Positions 17,417 through 25,639 of a DNA stretch of 64,000 nucleotides are shown here, one piece after another. The notes beneath the pieces were generated by a model. The model had not been told where the DNA came from and ran no database searches. It worked only from the letters and a program-made list of their open reading frames with translations. The DNA is from Microbispora triticiradicis (lineage in GTDB: Bacteria > Actinomycetota > Actinomycetes > Streptosporangiales > Streptosporangiaceae). Made by a program: the position numbers and the translations under genes. The stretch covers positions 1-64,000 of the forward strand of contig QFZU02000010.1 in assembly GCA_003260025.2 (NCBI GenBank), given 5' to 3'. The stretch's first letter is position 1. Each line of letters starts with the position of its first letter.

Positions 17417-18001
17417 TCAGCCGGCACCGTCGGCGCCGTGGCGCAGGCCGTCCACGAGCAGGTCGATCACCCGCCCGGCCTGCTCGCGCTGCGCGGGCTC
17501 ACCCGCGGCGAGGCAGGCGCCGTTCATGCCGGTGAGCAGGTCCTCGGCCGCCACGTCCCGCCGGAACACCCCCGCGGCGGCCCCCGCCTCGATCAGCGTG
17601 CCGATCGCGCCGACCAGCCGGTCGCGGCTGTGCGCGTACGGGTTGGCGCCGGTGGCGATCACCGCGCGGAGCGCGTCCGCCATGCCCCGCTTGGTCGCCA
17701 GGTAGTCGACGAAGCGGTCCATCCAGGTGCGCAGCGCCACGTCGGGAGGCATCTCCTCCAGCAGTCCGGCCGCCGCGTCGCACAGCTTCGCCAGTTCGTT
17801 GCGGTAGGCCGCCTCGATCAGCGCCTCCCTGGTGGGGAAGTGGCGGTAGAGCGTGCCGATGCCGACGCCCGCCTCCTTCGCGATCGCGTCGAGCGTGACG
17901 TCCGGCCCATCCTGGGAGAACGCCCGTACGGCGACGTCGAGCAGCCGCTCGCGGTTGCGCCGGGCGTCGGCGCGCAACGGCTTGGGTCCGGGGGTGGACA
18001 C
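17417..18001 (-). CDS. TetR family transcriptional regulator
   Basis: Repressor-type regulator, 194 residues. The N-terminal helix-turn-helix is typical: VTLDAIAKEAGVGIGTLYRHF (about residues 35-55) followed by PTREALIEAAY. The C-terminal ligand domain resembles the SbtR-like group. It is divergent from an SDR gene, and two copies of one palindrome fill the 141-base gap, so it very likely represses both itself and the SDR gene. The start ATG is at 18001. Confidence 0.9.
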   Translation of the reverse strand: MSTPGPKPLRADARRNRERLLDVAVRAFSQDGPDVTLDAIAKEAGVGIGTLYRHFPTREALIEAAYRNELAKLCDAAAGLLEEMPPDVALRTWMDRFVDYLATKRGMADALRAVIATGANPYAHSRDRLVGAIGTLIEAGAAAGVFRRDVAAEDLLTGMNGACLAAGEPAQREQAGRVIDLLVDGLRHGADGAG

Positions 18002-18026
18002 GGCTCCTCCACGGCACGGGTTGCTA

Positions 18027-18077
18027 ACCGGAGGAAGCTCCGGTTAGAGTCGCAAGCGTACCGGAGGTTCCTCCGGT
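18027..18077. promoter_or_regulatory. Double palindromic operator between TetR and SDR genes
   Basis: Two perfect copies of ACCGGAG-N4-CTCCGGT lie at 18027-18044 and 18060-18077, 33 bases (about three helical turns) apart on the same face. Both sit between the divergent starts. The arrangement fits two TetR dimers autoregulating and controlling the divergent SDR gene. Confidence 0.8.
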
Positions 18078-18142
18078 TTGTTCTGATTGTAGCGGCCCGG
18101 ACTCCCAGGGGCCCGCGCCGCCGTACGGGACGGGGAACGAAC

Positions 18143-19099
18143 ATGACTCGGAACACGACTCGGACCACGCGCGTCACCACGCCGTTCACCGCCGGGTCCA
18201 CCGCCGCCGAGGTGATCGAGGGCGTCGACCTGCGCGGGCGGCGGGCCGTCGTGACCGGCGGCGCGTCCGGCATCGGCGTCGAGACCGCGCGGGCGCTGGC
18301 CGCCGCGGGGGCCGAGGTGACGATCGCGGTCCGCGACCTCGGCGCGGGCAAGCGGGTCGCCGACGACCTCGCCCTCGGCACCGGCAACGCGCGGGTGCGC
18401 GTGGCGCCGCTCGACCTGATGGACCGGGCGTCCGTCGCGTCGTTCACCGCGACCTGGGAGGGGCCGCTGCACATCCTGGTCAACAACGCCGGCGTGATGG
18501 CCTCGCCCGAGGCGCGCACGCCCGAGGGCTGGGAGTCGCAGTTCGCCACCAACCACCTCGGGCACTTCGCGCTGGCCGTCGGCCTGCACCCGGCGCTCGC
18601 GGCGGCCGGAGGCGCCCGCGTCGTGTCGGTGAGCTCCAGCGCCCACCTGCGCTCGCCGGTCGTCTTCGACGACATCCAGTTCCGGGAGCGCCCGTACGAC
18701 CCGTGGCTGGCGTACGGGCAGTCCAAGACCGCCAACGTGCTGTTCGCGGTCGAGGCGGGCAGGCGCTGGGCCGGCGACGGCATCGTGGTCAACGCGCTCA
18801 TGCCCGGCGCGATCCCGACCAACCTCCAGCGGCACGTCACCGAGGAGGAGCTTGAGCGCATGCGCACCCAGATGGGCGGCGACGGCCCCGCCTGGAAGAC
18901 GGTCGAGCAGGGCGCGGCCACCTCCGTGCTGCTCGCGGCCTCGCCGCTGGTCGAGGGCGTCACCGGTCGCTACTTCGAGGACTGCCAGGAGGCCGGGCCG
19001 CATCGCCCGGGCACCCGGCGCGGCGTCGCCGAGTACGCACTCGACCCGGAGGCGGCCACCCTGCTCTGGCAGGTGTCGGCCGACCTGCTCGACCTCTAA
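18143..19099 (+). CDS. SDR family NAD(P)-dependent oxidoreductase
   Basis: Short-chain dehydrogenase/reductase, 318 residues, close to the retinol-dehydrogenase/WWOX-like group. The cofactor motif is TGGASGIG (about residues 38-45), followed by NNAGVM (about 115), the catalytic Ser in VSVSSSAH and the catalytic YGQSK (about residues 191-195). The start ATG at 18143 is preceded by GGGGAACGA. Expression is probably controlled by the divergent TetR protein. The stop overlaps the convergent AraC gene by four bases. The substrate cannot be read from sequence. Confidence 0.9.
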   Translation: MTRNTTRTTRVTTPFTAGSTAAEVIEGVDLRGRRAVVTGGASGIGVETARALAAAGAEVTIAVRDLGAGKRVADDLALGTGNARVRVAPLDLMDRASVASFTATWEGPLHILVNNAGVMASPEARTPEGWESQFATNHLGHFALAVGLHPALAAAGGARVVSVSSSAHLRSPVVFDDIQFRERPYDPWLAYGQSKTANVLFAVEAGRRWAGDGIVVNALMPGAIPTNLQRHVTEEELERMRTQMGGDGPAWKTVEQGAATSVLLAASPLVEGVTGRYFEDCQEAGPHRPGTRRGVAEYALDPEAATLLWQVSADLLDL

Positions 19100-20091
19100 C
19101 CGACCCCGGGATTCTCCGAAGGGTCGTCGCCCGCCGCCAGCTTACGGTGATCGCGGGGTGACATGCCGTACGCGGAGCGGAAGGCCCGGCTGAAGGTGGC
19201 GGCATCGGTGAAGCCCCAGCGAGTGGCGATGGCCTGGATCTGACGGGAACGCAGCCGGGGATCGGCGAGATCGCGGTGGCACTGTTCCAGCCGGCATCGC
19301 CGGATCCAGGCCGCCACCGTGACGCCCTGCTCCTCGAAGAGCTTGTACAGGTGCCGGACGGAGATCTGGTGTGCCGCGGCGATCGTCTGAGGAGTGAGGC
19401 CGGGGTCGCCGAGCCGCTGCCGGACGAAGTCGTGGATCAGCGACAGCAGGGCCTGGCGTCGCGATTCCGGTGACAGCAGGGTGGTGGCCTCCAGCCGGTC
19501 GGCGCAGGCGGCCGCGACCAGGTCGAAGGTGACGGCGGCCACCGTCTCCGCGTCACGAGATGTGAGACCGTCGGCGTTCTCCGCCAGGTGCTTGAGATGC
19601 CCGGCCAGGACGCCGGTGATGCCGTTCCGTACGGGAATCGGCGCGGCGGTGAGCTGCCCGACCATGTCGGACCGCAGGCCGAGCGCGGCCCGGGGGAACT
19701 GGACGATCAGTGACCTGGCCGGATCGTCGGCGGATCCCCGCCACCCCCCGAACGGCCGGGAGGAGTCGATGAGGAGCAGCTGTCCCGCCTGGAAGGCGGC
19801 ATCCCGTCCCGCCTGCGTCATGCGGCCACGGCCGCGGAGAATGAGATGCAACTGGAAGACTTCCGGATCCGACTGGCGGATGAGCTTCACGGGCCGGCTC
19901 GCCTGCAGCAGGCAGTGGTTCATCAGCGACATCTGCAGTGCGCCGAGGCCGAACACCTGCGCTGATCCGTCGAAGCGGGCGGGATGGTCGGTGGCCAGCC
20001 GCACCGGCACAAGAGTCCTCGACATGGTGTCGTTCCAGAAGGTGAACCGATCCGGGACGGCCATGTCTCTGGTGTTCCACGCGATTTTCAT
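19096..20091 (-). CDS. AraC family transcriptional regulator
   Basis: 331 residues: an N-terminal cupin-like AraC-binding domain (about residues 20-190, motif LHLILRGRGRMTQAG) and a C-terminal double helix-turn-helix (ISVRHLYKLFEEQG and IATRWGFTDAATFSRAFR, about residues 235-320). The layout matches the AraC_binding_2/HTH_18 class that includes FeaR and NphR-like activators. The start ATG is at 20091 with GAGGA upstream. It converges on the SDR gene with overlapping stop codons. The target may be itself or the upstream dehydrogenase; nothing in sequence decides. Confidence 0.88.
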   Translation of the reverse strand: MKIAWNTRDMAVPDRFTFWNDTMSRTLVPVRLATDHPARFDGSAQVFGLGALQMSLMNHCLLQASRPVKLIRQSDPEVFQLHLILRGRGRMTQAGRDAAFQAGQLLLIDSSRPFGGWRGSADDPARSLIVQFPRAALGLRSDMVGQLTAAPIPVRNGITGVLAGHLKHLAENADGLTSRDAETVAAVTFDLVAAACADRLEATTLLSPESRRQALLSLIHDFVRQRLGDPGLTPQTIAAAHQISVRHLYKLFEEQGVTVAAWIRRCRLEQCHRDLADPRLRSRQIQAIATRWGFTDAATFSRAFRSAYGMSPRDHRKLAAGDDPSENPGVG

Positions 20092-20419
20092 GTGTCCTCG
20101 GCGGTCGTTGTCATGGAATGGCGGCCTTCTTCACCGCGAAGCACCTCCGCCATACGCTGTGAATACGATCAAATTTGCACCGGAAACAGCAGGATGATGA
20201 CTTGGCGGCGACATGTAGTCAAGATCGCGTCTGTTTACAGGGAAGCCGCGGTGCCGCACGCCGCGGAGCGGGCGGGAGGCCGGGAACTCGCGGATCTCGC
20301 CGCGGCGGTTCGTGCCCTCTGACCAGCGTGTTCACTGGGTCATGACCACGCCCCGACCCGATGGTTTGACCGGCGGCCGGCAGGCAGGCCGCTGAGAGAC
20401 GCTTCAAGGAGTGGATGAG
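20092..20419. other. Intergenic region with a short open frame of doubtful status
   Basis: This 328-base stretch has an A/T-rich segment around 20155-20180 and a 42-codon plus-strand frame (20194-20322) with high G/C third positions only in its second half (ERAGGRELADLAAAVRAL). That half may be the decayed 3' end of a lost gene. A short inverted repeat (GCGGCC at 20373-20378 and GGCCGC at 20387-20392) precedes the dehydrogenase start. No gene can be assigned. Confidence 0.3.
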
Positions 20420-21442
20420 ATGCGAGCCGTAGTGATGCACGCCCCCGGTGACGTCCGGGTGGAGCAGCGCGAGGACCCCAGGATCCTCGAACAGACCGAC
20501 GCGATCATCCGGGTGTCCGCGGCCTGTGTCTGCGGCTCGGACCTGTGGCCCTACCGGGGCGTGACCAGGCAGGACGGGCCGGCGCCGATGGGCCACGAGT
20601 ACGTCGGCGTCGTCGAGGAGGTCGGCAGCGAGGTCCGCGATCTCAGGCCCGGCCAGTTCGTGGTCGGCTCGTTCTTCGCCTCCGACAACACGTGTGAGAT
20701 CTGCCGGGCCGGCTACCAGTCCCGCTGTGTGCGCGCCGTGCCGATGGGCGCGATCGGCACCCAGGCGCAGCGGGCCCGTGTGCCCCTGGCCGACGGCACC
20801 CTGGTCGCCACCCCCGGCATGCCCGACGCGGACCTGATTCCGAGCCTGCTGGCCGCCTCCGACGTGCTGGGCACCGGCTGGTTCGCCGCGGTCGCCGCGG
20901 AGGCCGGTCCCGGCAGGACCGTCGCGGTCGTAGGTGACGGCGCCGTCGGCCTGCTCGGTGTGCTGGCGGCCGGCAGGCTGGGCGCCGAGCGGATCGTCGT
21001 CTTCAGCCGGCACGCCGACCGGCAGAAGCTCGCCGTCGAGTTCGGCGCCACCGACATCATCACCGAGCGCGGCGACGAGGGCGTGGCCAGGCTCAAGGAC
21101 CTGACCGGTGGGCTGGGCGCGCACTCGGTCATCGAGGCGGTCGGCACCCAGGAGTCGATGATGCAGGCCATCCGCTCCACTCGTCCCGGCGGGCACGTCG
21201 GCTACGTCGGGGTCACCCACGAAGTCGAGCTGCCCGGCATCGAGCTGTTCTTCTCCGCCGTGCACCTGCACGGCGGCCCGGCCCCGGTGCGCCGCTTCCT
21301 GCCGGAGCTGATCCGGCTGATCTGGGACCGCGAGATCGACCCCGGTAAGGTCTTCGACCTTGAACTGCCGCTGGAGGAGGCCGCCGAGGCCTACAGGGCC
21401 ATGGACGAGCGCCGGGCCGTCAAGGTCCTGCTGCGCCCCTGA
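20420..21442 (+). CDS. Zinc-dependent alcohol dehydrogenase family protein
   Basis: Medium-chain dehydrogenase, 340 residues. The catalytic zinc ligands are in CVCGSDLW and GHEYVG (Cys, His-Glu, about residues 36-62). A partial structural-zinc lobe is present (CEICRAGYQSRC), with one of the usual four Cys replaced. The Rossmann motif VGDGAVGLLGVLAAG lies near residues 174-188. The ATG at 20420 has AAGGAG eight bases upstream. The family includes threonine-, sorbitol- and alcohol-type enzymes, so the substrate is open. It precedes a TetR-MMPL pair by about 95 bases but has no obvious shared promoter. Confidence 0.88.
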   Translation: MRAVVMHAPGDVRVEQREDPRILEQTDAIIRVSAACVCGSDLWPYRGVTRQDGPAPMGHEYVGVVEEVGSEVRDLRPGQFVVGSFFASDNTCEICRAGYQSRCVRAVPMGAIGTQAQRARVPLADGTLVATPGMPDADLIPSLLAASDVLGTGWFAAVAAEAGPGRTVAVVGDGAVGLLGVLAAGRLGAERIVVFSRHADRQKLAVEFGATDIITERGDEGVARLKDLTGGLGAHSVIEAVGTQESMMQAIRSTRPGGHVGYVGVTHEVELPGIELFFSAVHLHGGPAPVRRFLPELIRLIWDREIDPGKVFDLELPLEEAAEAYRAMDERRAVKVLLRP

Positions 21443-21488
21443 CGCCGCCTCTTCGCGCAAGCGCCCACCGTTAGATCCATCACATAGC

Positions 21489-21521
21489 TGGCCGATCGGT
21501 CAAATACTGGCCGATCGGTCA
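21489..21521 (+). promoter_or_regulatory. Tandem TetR operators
   Basis: TGGCCGATCGGTCA occurs twice, at 21489-21502 and 21508-21521, 19 bases apart. Each copy is a near-palindrome centred on CCGATCGG. They lie immediately upstream of the -10 box of the TetR gene, so bound repressor would block the promoter. Autoregulation and control of the downstream MMPL gene are inferred. Confidence 0.78.
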
Positions 21522-21523
21522 GC

Positions 21524-21529
21524 TATTGT
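21524..21529 (+). promoter_or_regulatory. -10 box of a probably leaderless TetR transcript
   Basis: TATTGT at 21524-21529 places the transcription start on the A of the ATG at 21537, and no ribosome site precedes that ATG. The -35 region is not recognisable and is covered by the operators. Confidence 0.5.
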
Positions 21530-21536
21530 GTTCCGC

Positions 21537-22082
21537 ATGGCACGCGCAACCACGACGCGCGCGGACATCCTCGACTCGGCCGTGCGGCTGTTTGCCGCCC
21601 ACGGCTTCCGCGGCACCTCGCTGCAGGACATCGCCACGGACGCGGGCTGCTCCAAGGCGTCCTTGCTGTACCACTTCACGAACAAGGACGCGATCCTCAC
21701 CGAGCTGCTTGCGCCCGTCGGCCCAGAGTTCGCCGAGCTGGAAGGGCGGCTCGCCGGGCTGCGCGGTGAGGAGGCCGCCCGTGCCGCCGTCACCGGGCTC
21801 GTCGACCTGTCCCTGCGCTTCCGGCTCCAGGTGAAGATCCTCCTGCAGGACGTCGACGCGCTGATCAACCGGCCGGAGCTGCCCGACGCCGACCACATCG
21901 TGGAACGGCTCACCGAAGCCCTGTCGGGCCGTTCGGACGCCCCCGAGGTCCGCGTCTGGGCCTGGATGGCGATGCTCGGGATCATCCTGACCAGCGCCAG
22001 TGAATGCGTGATCCCCGAAGAGACACTGCGCGCGGAACTCACCCGCGGCGCGTTGCGGACGCTCGGTCTGCCGACCGGCTGA
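21537..22082 (+). CDS. TetR family transcriptional regulator, probable repressor of the MMPL exporter
   Basis: 181 residues with a classic N-terminal helix-turn-helix (TSLQDIATDAGCSKASLLYHF, about residues 26-46) and NKDAILTELL after it. It lies 24 bases upstream of the MMPL transporter on the same strand, with two operator copies over its promoter. This is the usual arrangement for a drug- or lipid-responsive repressor and its pump. The ATG at 21537 is taken because the helix-turn-helix begins right after it; the longer frame covers the upstream dehydrogenase. Confidence 0.9.
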   Translation: MARATTTRADILDSAVRLFAAHGFRGTSLQDIATDAGCSKASLLYHFTNKDAILTELLAPVGPEFAELEGRLAGLRGEEAARAAVTGLVDLSLRFRLQVKILLQDVDALINRPELPDADHIVERLTEALSGRSDAPEVRVWAWMAMLGIILTSASECVIPEETLRAELTRGALRTLGLPTG

Positions 22083-22106
22083 CCCTCCCCAAGAAAGAGA
22101 TCTGCT

Positions 22107-24263
22107 GTGGCAACCCTGCTGTACCGGCTGGGCCGGTTCTCCTTCCGCAGGCGCGGGCGCGTCGCCGCCCTGTGGCTGCTCCTGCTGGTGGTCCTGGGCC
22201 TGGCCGCCGCGGCCTTCCACGGCCCGGCCGGCGACAAGTTCTCGATGCCCGGCACCGAGTCACAGCGGGCGCTGGACGCCCTGGCCAAGGAGTTCCCGCA
22301 GGCCAGCGGTGCCACCGGAGCCATCGTGGTGGCCGCTCCGCAGGGCCGGAAGCTGGAGCCCGCCGCGGTCGCGCCCGTGGTCAAGGAGGCCGCCGCCGTT
22401 CCCGGCGTCGTCGCCGCCCTCAACCCGTTCAAGACCGGCGCCGTCTCTCCCGACGGCCGCTACGCCCTGGTCCAGGTGCAGTTCGCCCACGCGGCCAAGG
22501 ACGTGACCGACGCCCAGCGCGCGGCGTACCTCAAAGCCGGCTCCTCGGCGCCGGGGCTGCGGGTCGAGCACGGCGGCGAGGTCCTGAACGCCGCGCCGGA
22601 GGTCGGCGGGTCGGAAGGGCTCGGCGTCCTGATCGCCGCCGTGGTGCTGATCGTCACCTTCGGCTCGCTGGTGGCCGCCGGCATGACCCTGCTGAACGCG
22701 CTGATCGGCGTGGGCGCCGGCATGGGCGGGCTGTTCGCGCTCAGCGGCGTCGTCGAGCTGACCTCCGTCACGCCGGTGCTGGCACTGATGCTGGGCCTGG
22801 CCGTCGGCATCGACTACTCGTTGTTCATCACCTCGCGCTACCGCCAGTTCCTCGCCGAGGGCGTGGCGCCGGAGGAAGCCGCGGGCCGGGCTGTCGGCAC
22901 CGCCGGATCGGCGGTCGTGTTCGCCGGGGCGACCGTGGTCATCGCGCTCGCCGGCCTGTCGGTGGTCGGCATCCCCTTCCTCAGCGTAATGGGCCTGGCC
23001 GCCGCGGGCACCGTGGCCGTCGCCGTCCTGGTCGCCCTCACGCTGCTGCCGGCCTTCCTGTCGTACGCCGGGGCCCGCGTGCTGCCCCGCAGGCAGCGCA
23101 CCGGAGACGACGCCGGCGCGGAGGGCCGCGGCTTCGGCTACACCTGGGGACGGGTGGTCACCCGGCTGCGCGTGCCGATCCTCGTGGCCGGCGTGCTGGC
23201 CCTGGGCGCGCTCACGCTGCCGGCCCAGGATCTGCGGCTGGCCCTGCCCGACGCCGGCACCGCCGCCCCCGGCACTCCGGCCCGCGAGGCGTACGACCTG
23301 ACCAGCGAGGGATTCGGCGAGGGCTTCAACGCCCGCCTGATCGCCGTGGTCTCCGCCGCCGACCGCGCGGCCACGACCGCCGCCGCCGGGCAGGCCGCCC
23401 AGTTGATCCAGCGGACCCCCGGCGTGCTGGCCGTGGCCCCGCCGCAGCCGAACGCCGCGGGCACCACCGCGCTGCTGACCATCATCCCCAAGGCCGGGCC
23501 CACCGACGCGGCCACCGAGGACGCCGTCCACGCCATCCGCGCCAAGGTCGCCGCCATCGGCGGCGCCGAGATCGCCGTCACCGGCGCCACGGCCGTGGGC
23601 ATCGACGTCTCCGACAAGCTCGCCGACGCCATGCCGGTGTACCTGCTGCTGGTGGTCGGCCTGTCGGTGCTGCTGCTGATGCTCGTCTTCCGCTCGATCC
23701 TGGTCCCCGTCAAGGCCGCGCTGGGCTTCCTGCTCACCGTCGGCTCGACCTTCGGCATCACGGTGGCGATCTTCCAGCAGGGTCACCTGGCCGGTCTGCT
23801 GGGCGTGGACGTGCCGGGCCCACTGGTCAGCTTCCTGCCGATCCTGCTCATCGGCATCCTGTTCGGCCTGGCCATGGACTACGAGGTGTTCCTGGTCTCG
23901 CGGATGCGCGAGGACTACGTGCGCGGCGACGCTCCCCGCCAGGCGACGATCAACGGCATGGGGCACAACGCGCGGGTCGTCACCGCCGCGGCGCTGATCA
24001 TGACGGCCGTGTTCGGCGGGTTCGTGTTCATGAACGACCCCATCATCAAGTCGATGGGCTTCGCGCTGGCCGTCGGCGTGCTCGTCGACGCCTTCGTGGT
24101 CCGGATGACCCTCGTCCCCGCCGTGATGTCCATGCTCGGCCGCGCCGCCTGGTGGCTGCCCCGCGCCCTGGACCGGGCGCTGCCCGACCTCGACGTCGAG
24201 GGCGAGCGCCTGCGCCACCACCTCACCGTCGCCGAGCCCCCGGAGCGGGCCGGGGTATCCTGA
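22107..24263 (+). CDS. MMPL family (RND superfamily) transporter
   Basis: 718-residue membrane transporter with the two-fold MMPL architecture. Each half has an extracytoplasmic domain and a bundle of hydrophobic helices, with the diagnostic cytoplasmic motifs GIDYSLFITSRYR (about residues 235-247) and AMDYEVFLVSRMRED (about 591-605). The two Asp-Tyr pairs are the proton-relay positions of this family. The GTG at 22107 follows an AAAGAG-type site. It is expected to export lipids or hydrophobic drugs under the adjacent TetR regulator. It is closed by a strong bidirectional hairpin. Confidence 0.92.
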   Translation: MATLLYRLGRFSFRRRGRVAALWLLLLVVLGLAAAAFHGPAGDKFSMPGTESQRALDALAKEFPQASGATGAIVVAAPQGRKLEPAAVAPVVKEAAAVPGVVAALNPFKTGAVSPDGRYALVQVQFAHAAKDVTDAQRAAYLKAGSSAPGLRVEHGGEVLNAAPEVGGSEGLGVLIAAVVLIVTFGSLVAAGMTLLNALIGVGAGMGGLFALSGVVELTSVTPVLALMLGLAVGIDYSLFITSRYRQFLAEGVAPEEAAGRAVGTAGSAVVFAGATVVIALAGLSVVGIPFLSVMGLAAAGTVAVAVLVALTLLPAFLSYAGARVLPRRQRTGDDAGAEGRGFGYTWGRVVTRLRVPILVAGVLALGALTLPAQDLRLALPDAGTAAPGTPAREAYDLTSEGFGEGFNARLIAVVSAADRAATTAAAGQAAQLIQRTPGVLAVAPPQPNAAGTTALLTIIPKAGPTDAATEDAVHAIRAKVAAIGGAEIAVTGATAVGIDVSDKLADAMPVYLLLVVGLSVLLLMLVFRSILVPVKAALGFLLTVGSTFGITVAIFQQGHLAGLLGVDVPGPLVSFLPILLIGILFGLAMDYEVFLVSRMREDYVRGDAPRQATINGMGHNARVVTAAALIMTAVFGGFVFMNDPIIKSMGFALAVGVLVDAFVVRMTLVPAVMSMLGRAAWWLPRALDRALPDLDVEGERLRHHLTVAEPPERAGVS

Positions 24264-24298
24264 CGCCTCGCCCGCACCCGCGGACGGCACACGCGAAA

Positions 24299-24337
24299 CG
24301 CCCCCGGCGGCCCTGGAGACCAGGGCTGCCGGGGGCG
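24299..24337. terminator. Bidirectional terminator hairpin
   Basis: A stem of about 18 base pairs (CGCCCCCGGC at 24299 pairs with GCCGGGGGCG ending at 24337, continued by CCCTGG/CCAGGG) with an AGA loop lies between the convergent MMPL and rbpA genes. One G-T wobble is the only imperfection seen. Confidence 0.75.
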
Positions 24338-24348
24338 TCACAGGCGTC

Positions 24349-24693
24349 CTACGCGCTCTTGCGCCGCTGCTCCCTCAGAATGGCCAGCCGCTCGTTGAGC
24401 ACCTCCTCCAGGTCCTCGATCGAGCGGCGCTCGAGAAGCATGTCCCAGTGGGTCCGCGGCGGCTTCGCCTTCTTCTGCTGCGGCTGCTCCGCGTCCACCC
24501 GCAGCGCCGGGCTGCCGCAGTGACGGCACTCCCAGGTCGTCGGGATCTCGGCCTCGACGGCGAGCGGGACGGTGGTGAGATGGCCCTTCGGGCACGTGTA
24601 GGACACCTCCTGGCGCGGGGCCAGATCGGTGTTGCGGTCGTTCTCGTAGCTGGTCGCGCCGAGCCGGGTACCGCGAAGTGCACGCTCGCCCAT
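24349..24693 (-). CDS. rbpA: RNA polymerase-binding protein RbpA
   Basis: Actinobacterial transcription factor that binds RNA polymerase and the principal sigma factor and stabilises the open complex. The 114-residue protein has the zinc ligands Cys34, His38, Cys56 and Cys59 in the same spacing as Streptomyces RbpA. A basic linker and the C-terminal sigma-interaction helix (THWDMLLERRSIEDLEEVL) follow. The ATG at 24693 is chosen because AGGAGG lies upstream at good spacing; the longer frame from 24849 runs through the promoter. A sigma-R-type promoter lies upstream, as known for S. coelicolor rbpA. Confidence 0.97.
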   Translation of the reverse strand: MGERALRGTRLGATSYENDRNTDLAPRQEVSYTCPKGHLTTVPLAVEAEIPTTWECRHCGSPALRVDAEQPQQKKAKPPRTHWDMLLERRSIEDLEEVLNERLAILREQRRKSA

Positions 24694-24749
24694 GTTCTTA
24701 AGCCTCCTGAGGTCCCCGCCTTCGAGGGGGTTCGTTCGCCACCGCGTAC

Positions 24750-24776
24750 AACGCCTGATACCGTGTGTGGATTCCC
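24750..24776 (-). promoter_or_regulatory. Sigma-R (thiol-stress) type promoter of rbpA
   Basis: On the minus strand GGGAAT (24776-24771) is followed by exactly 18 bases and GTT (24752-24750), the sigma-R consensus GGAAT-N18-GTT. The predicted start lies about 50 bases before the rbpA ATG. Sigma-R control of rbpA is established in Streptomyces coelicolor, which supports the assignment here. Confidence 0.72.
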
Positions 24777-24856
24777 AGCCGAGACCTGATCCAATCGCGC
24801 TTTTTCCGTCCCACTGGTCCCAGCTGTGCGGTATAAATCGCGCCCTCAAGATCGAG

Positions 24857-25585
24857 TCACACCGCCGACCGATACCGGACAGGCATCATCTCGGGTATTG
24901 GGTGGCCCTGCTCGATCGCCTCGGCGAGCCGGGCGACATCGACCCGGTCCCCGCCGGGACCGACGAGTTCTCGCTGGCGGAGCGCCTGACTGTACCTGTA
25001 GCCCTGCATCCGCAGGTGGTGATGGAGAACGGGGAGAAGGACGCAGACCCCGGTTGCCGGGTGGGTGCACACCCCCTCCCTGTGCTCCCTGACGAGCTCC
25101 GCACCGCGCCCGGCCACGAGGATCTCCACCAGGTCGGCGAGCGTCAGGCGCTCACGACCGGAGAGTTCGGCCGCGGCCCGGAGGACCTGGTCACGACGGC
25201 GCTTCATGATCTCGTCCCAGACGGTTTCCGGGACGTCGGGAAAGGTGAGTTCGCGGCGCACGGCCGGTGTGCAGGCGAGAACGTCGGCGAGCAGGCAGCG
25301 GGCGAACCGCGCCTCGACGGTGAGACCAGGCGTGGACAGGATCGGGTCCGCGGCCGGCCTGGGCGCCTGGTCGAGGACGATCCCCAGCTCCGCCATGCGG
25401 CTGGCCGCGTCCAGGCCGAGTGAGCCGGTCGCGGAGAGTTCGAGGTAGCGCGGCATGAGCCGGGCCAGAAGGTCGTCCTGGTGCACCTTCCAGCGCCATG
25501 CCTGGTAGAGGTCCAGCGGTAGGTATCGGTGGGCGGGCAGATCCGCGGCGTAGCGGTGCACGAACCAGTCGAATGACGCGCTCAT
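24857..25585 (-). CDS. Hypothetical protein, probable 3' part of a frameshifted gene
   Basis: 242 codons from ATG 25585 with strong actinomycete codon bias and no recognised domain. It is mainly alpha-helical, with repeated Leu/Ala heptad-like stretches, WRWKVHQDDLLARL near residue 31 and a Cys in the C-terminal third (CTHPATGVCVLL). The ATG has no ribosome site, and good codons continue upstream in the same frame (RHPRTAANAVLRGALM) to about 25640. There the coding signal passes to the frame that begins at 26021. It is best read as the distal part of one gene of about 380 codons interrupted by an indel. Confidence 0.55.
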   Translation of the reverse strand: MSASFDWFVHRYAADLPAHRYLPLDLYQAWRWKVHQDDLLARLMPRYLELSATGSLGLDAASRMAELGIVLDQAPRPAADPILSTPGLTVEARFARCLLADVLACTPAVRRELTFPDVPETVWDEIMKRRRDQVLRAAAELSGRERLTLADLVEILVAGRGAELVREHREGVCTHPATGVCVLLPVLHHHLRMQGYRYSQALRQRELVGPGGDRVDVARLAEAIEQGHPIPEMMPVRYRSAV

Positions 25586-25639
25586 GAGCGCGCCGCGCAG
25601 AACCGCGTTCGCCGCGGTCCGCGGATGACGGGCGTCGGA

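Noticed and set aside
22260-24341. Long minus-strand frame across the MMPL gene
   Set aside because: Gly/Asp/His-rich shadow with no start signals, opposite a gene with clear MMPL motifs.
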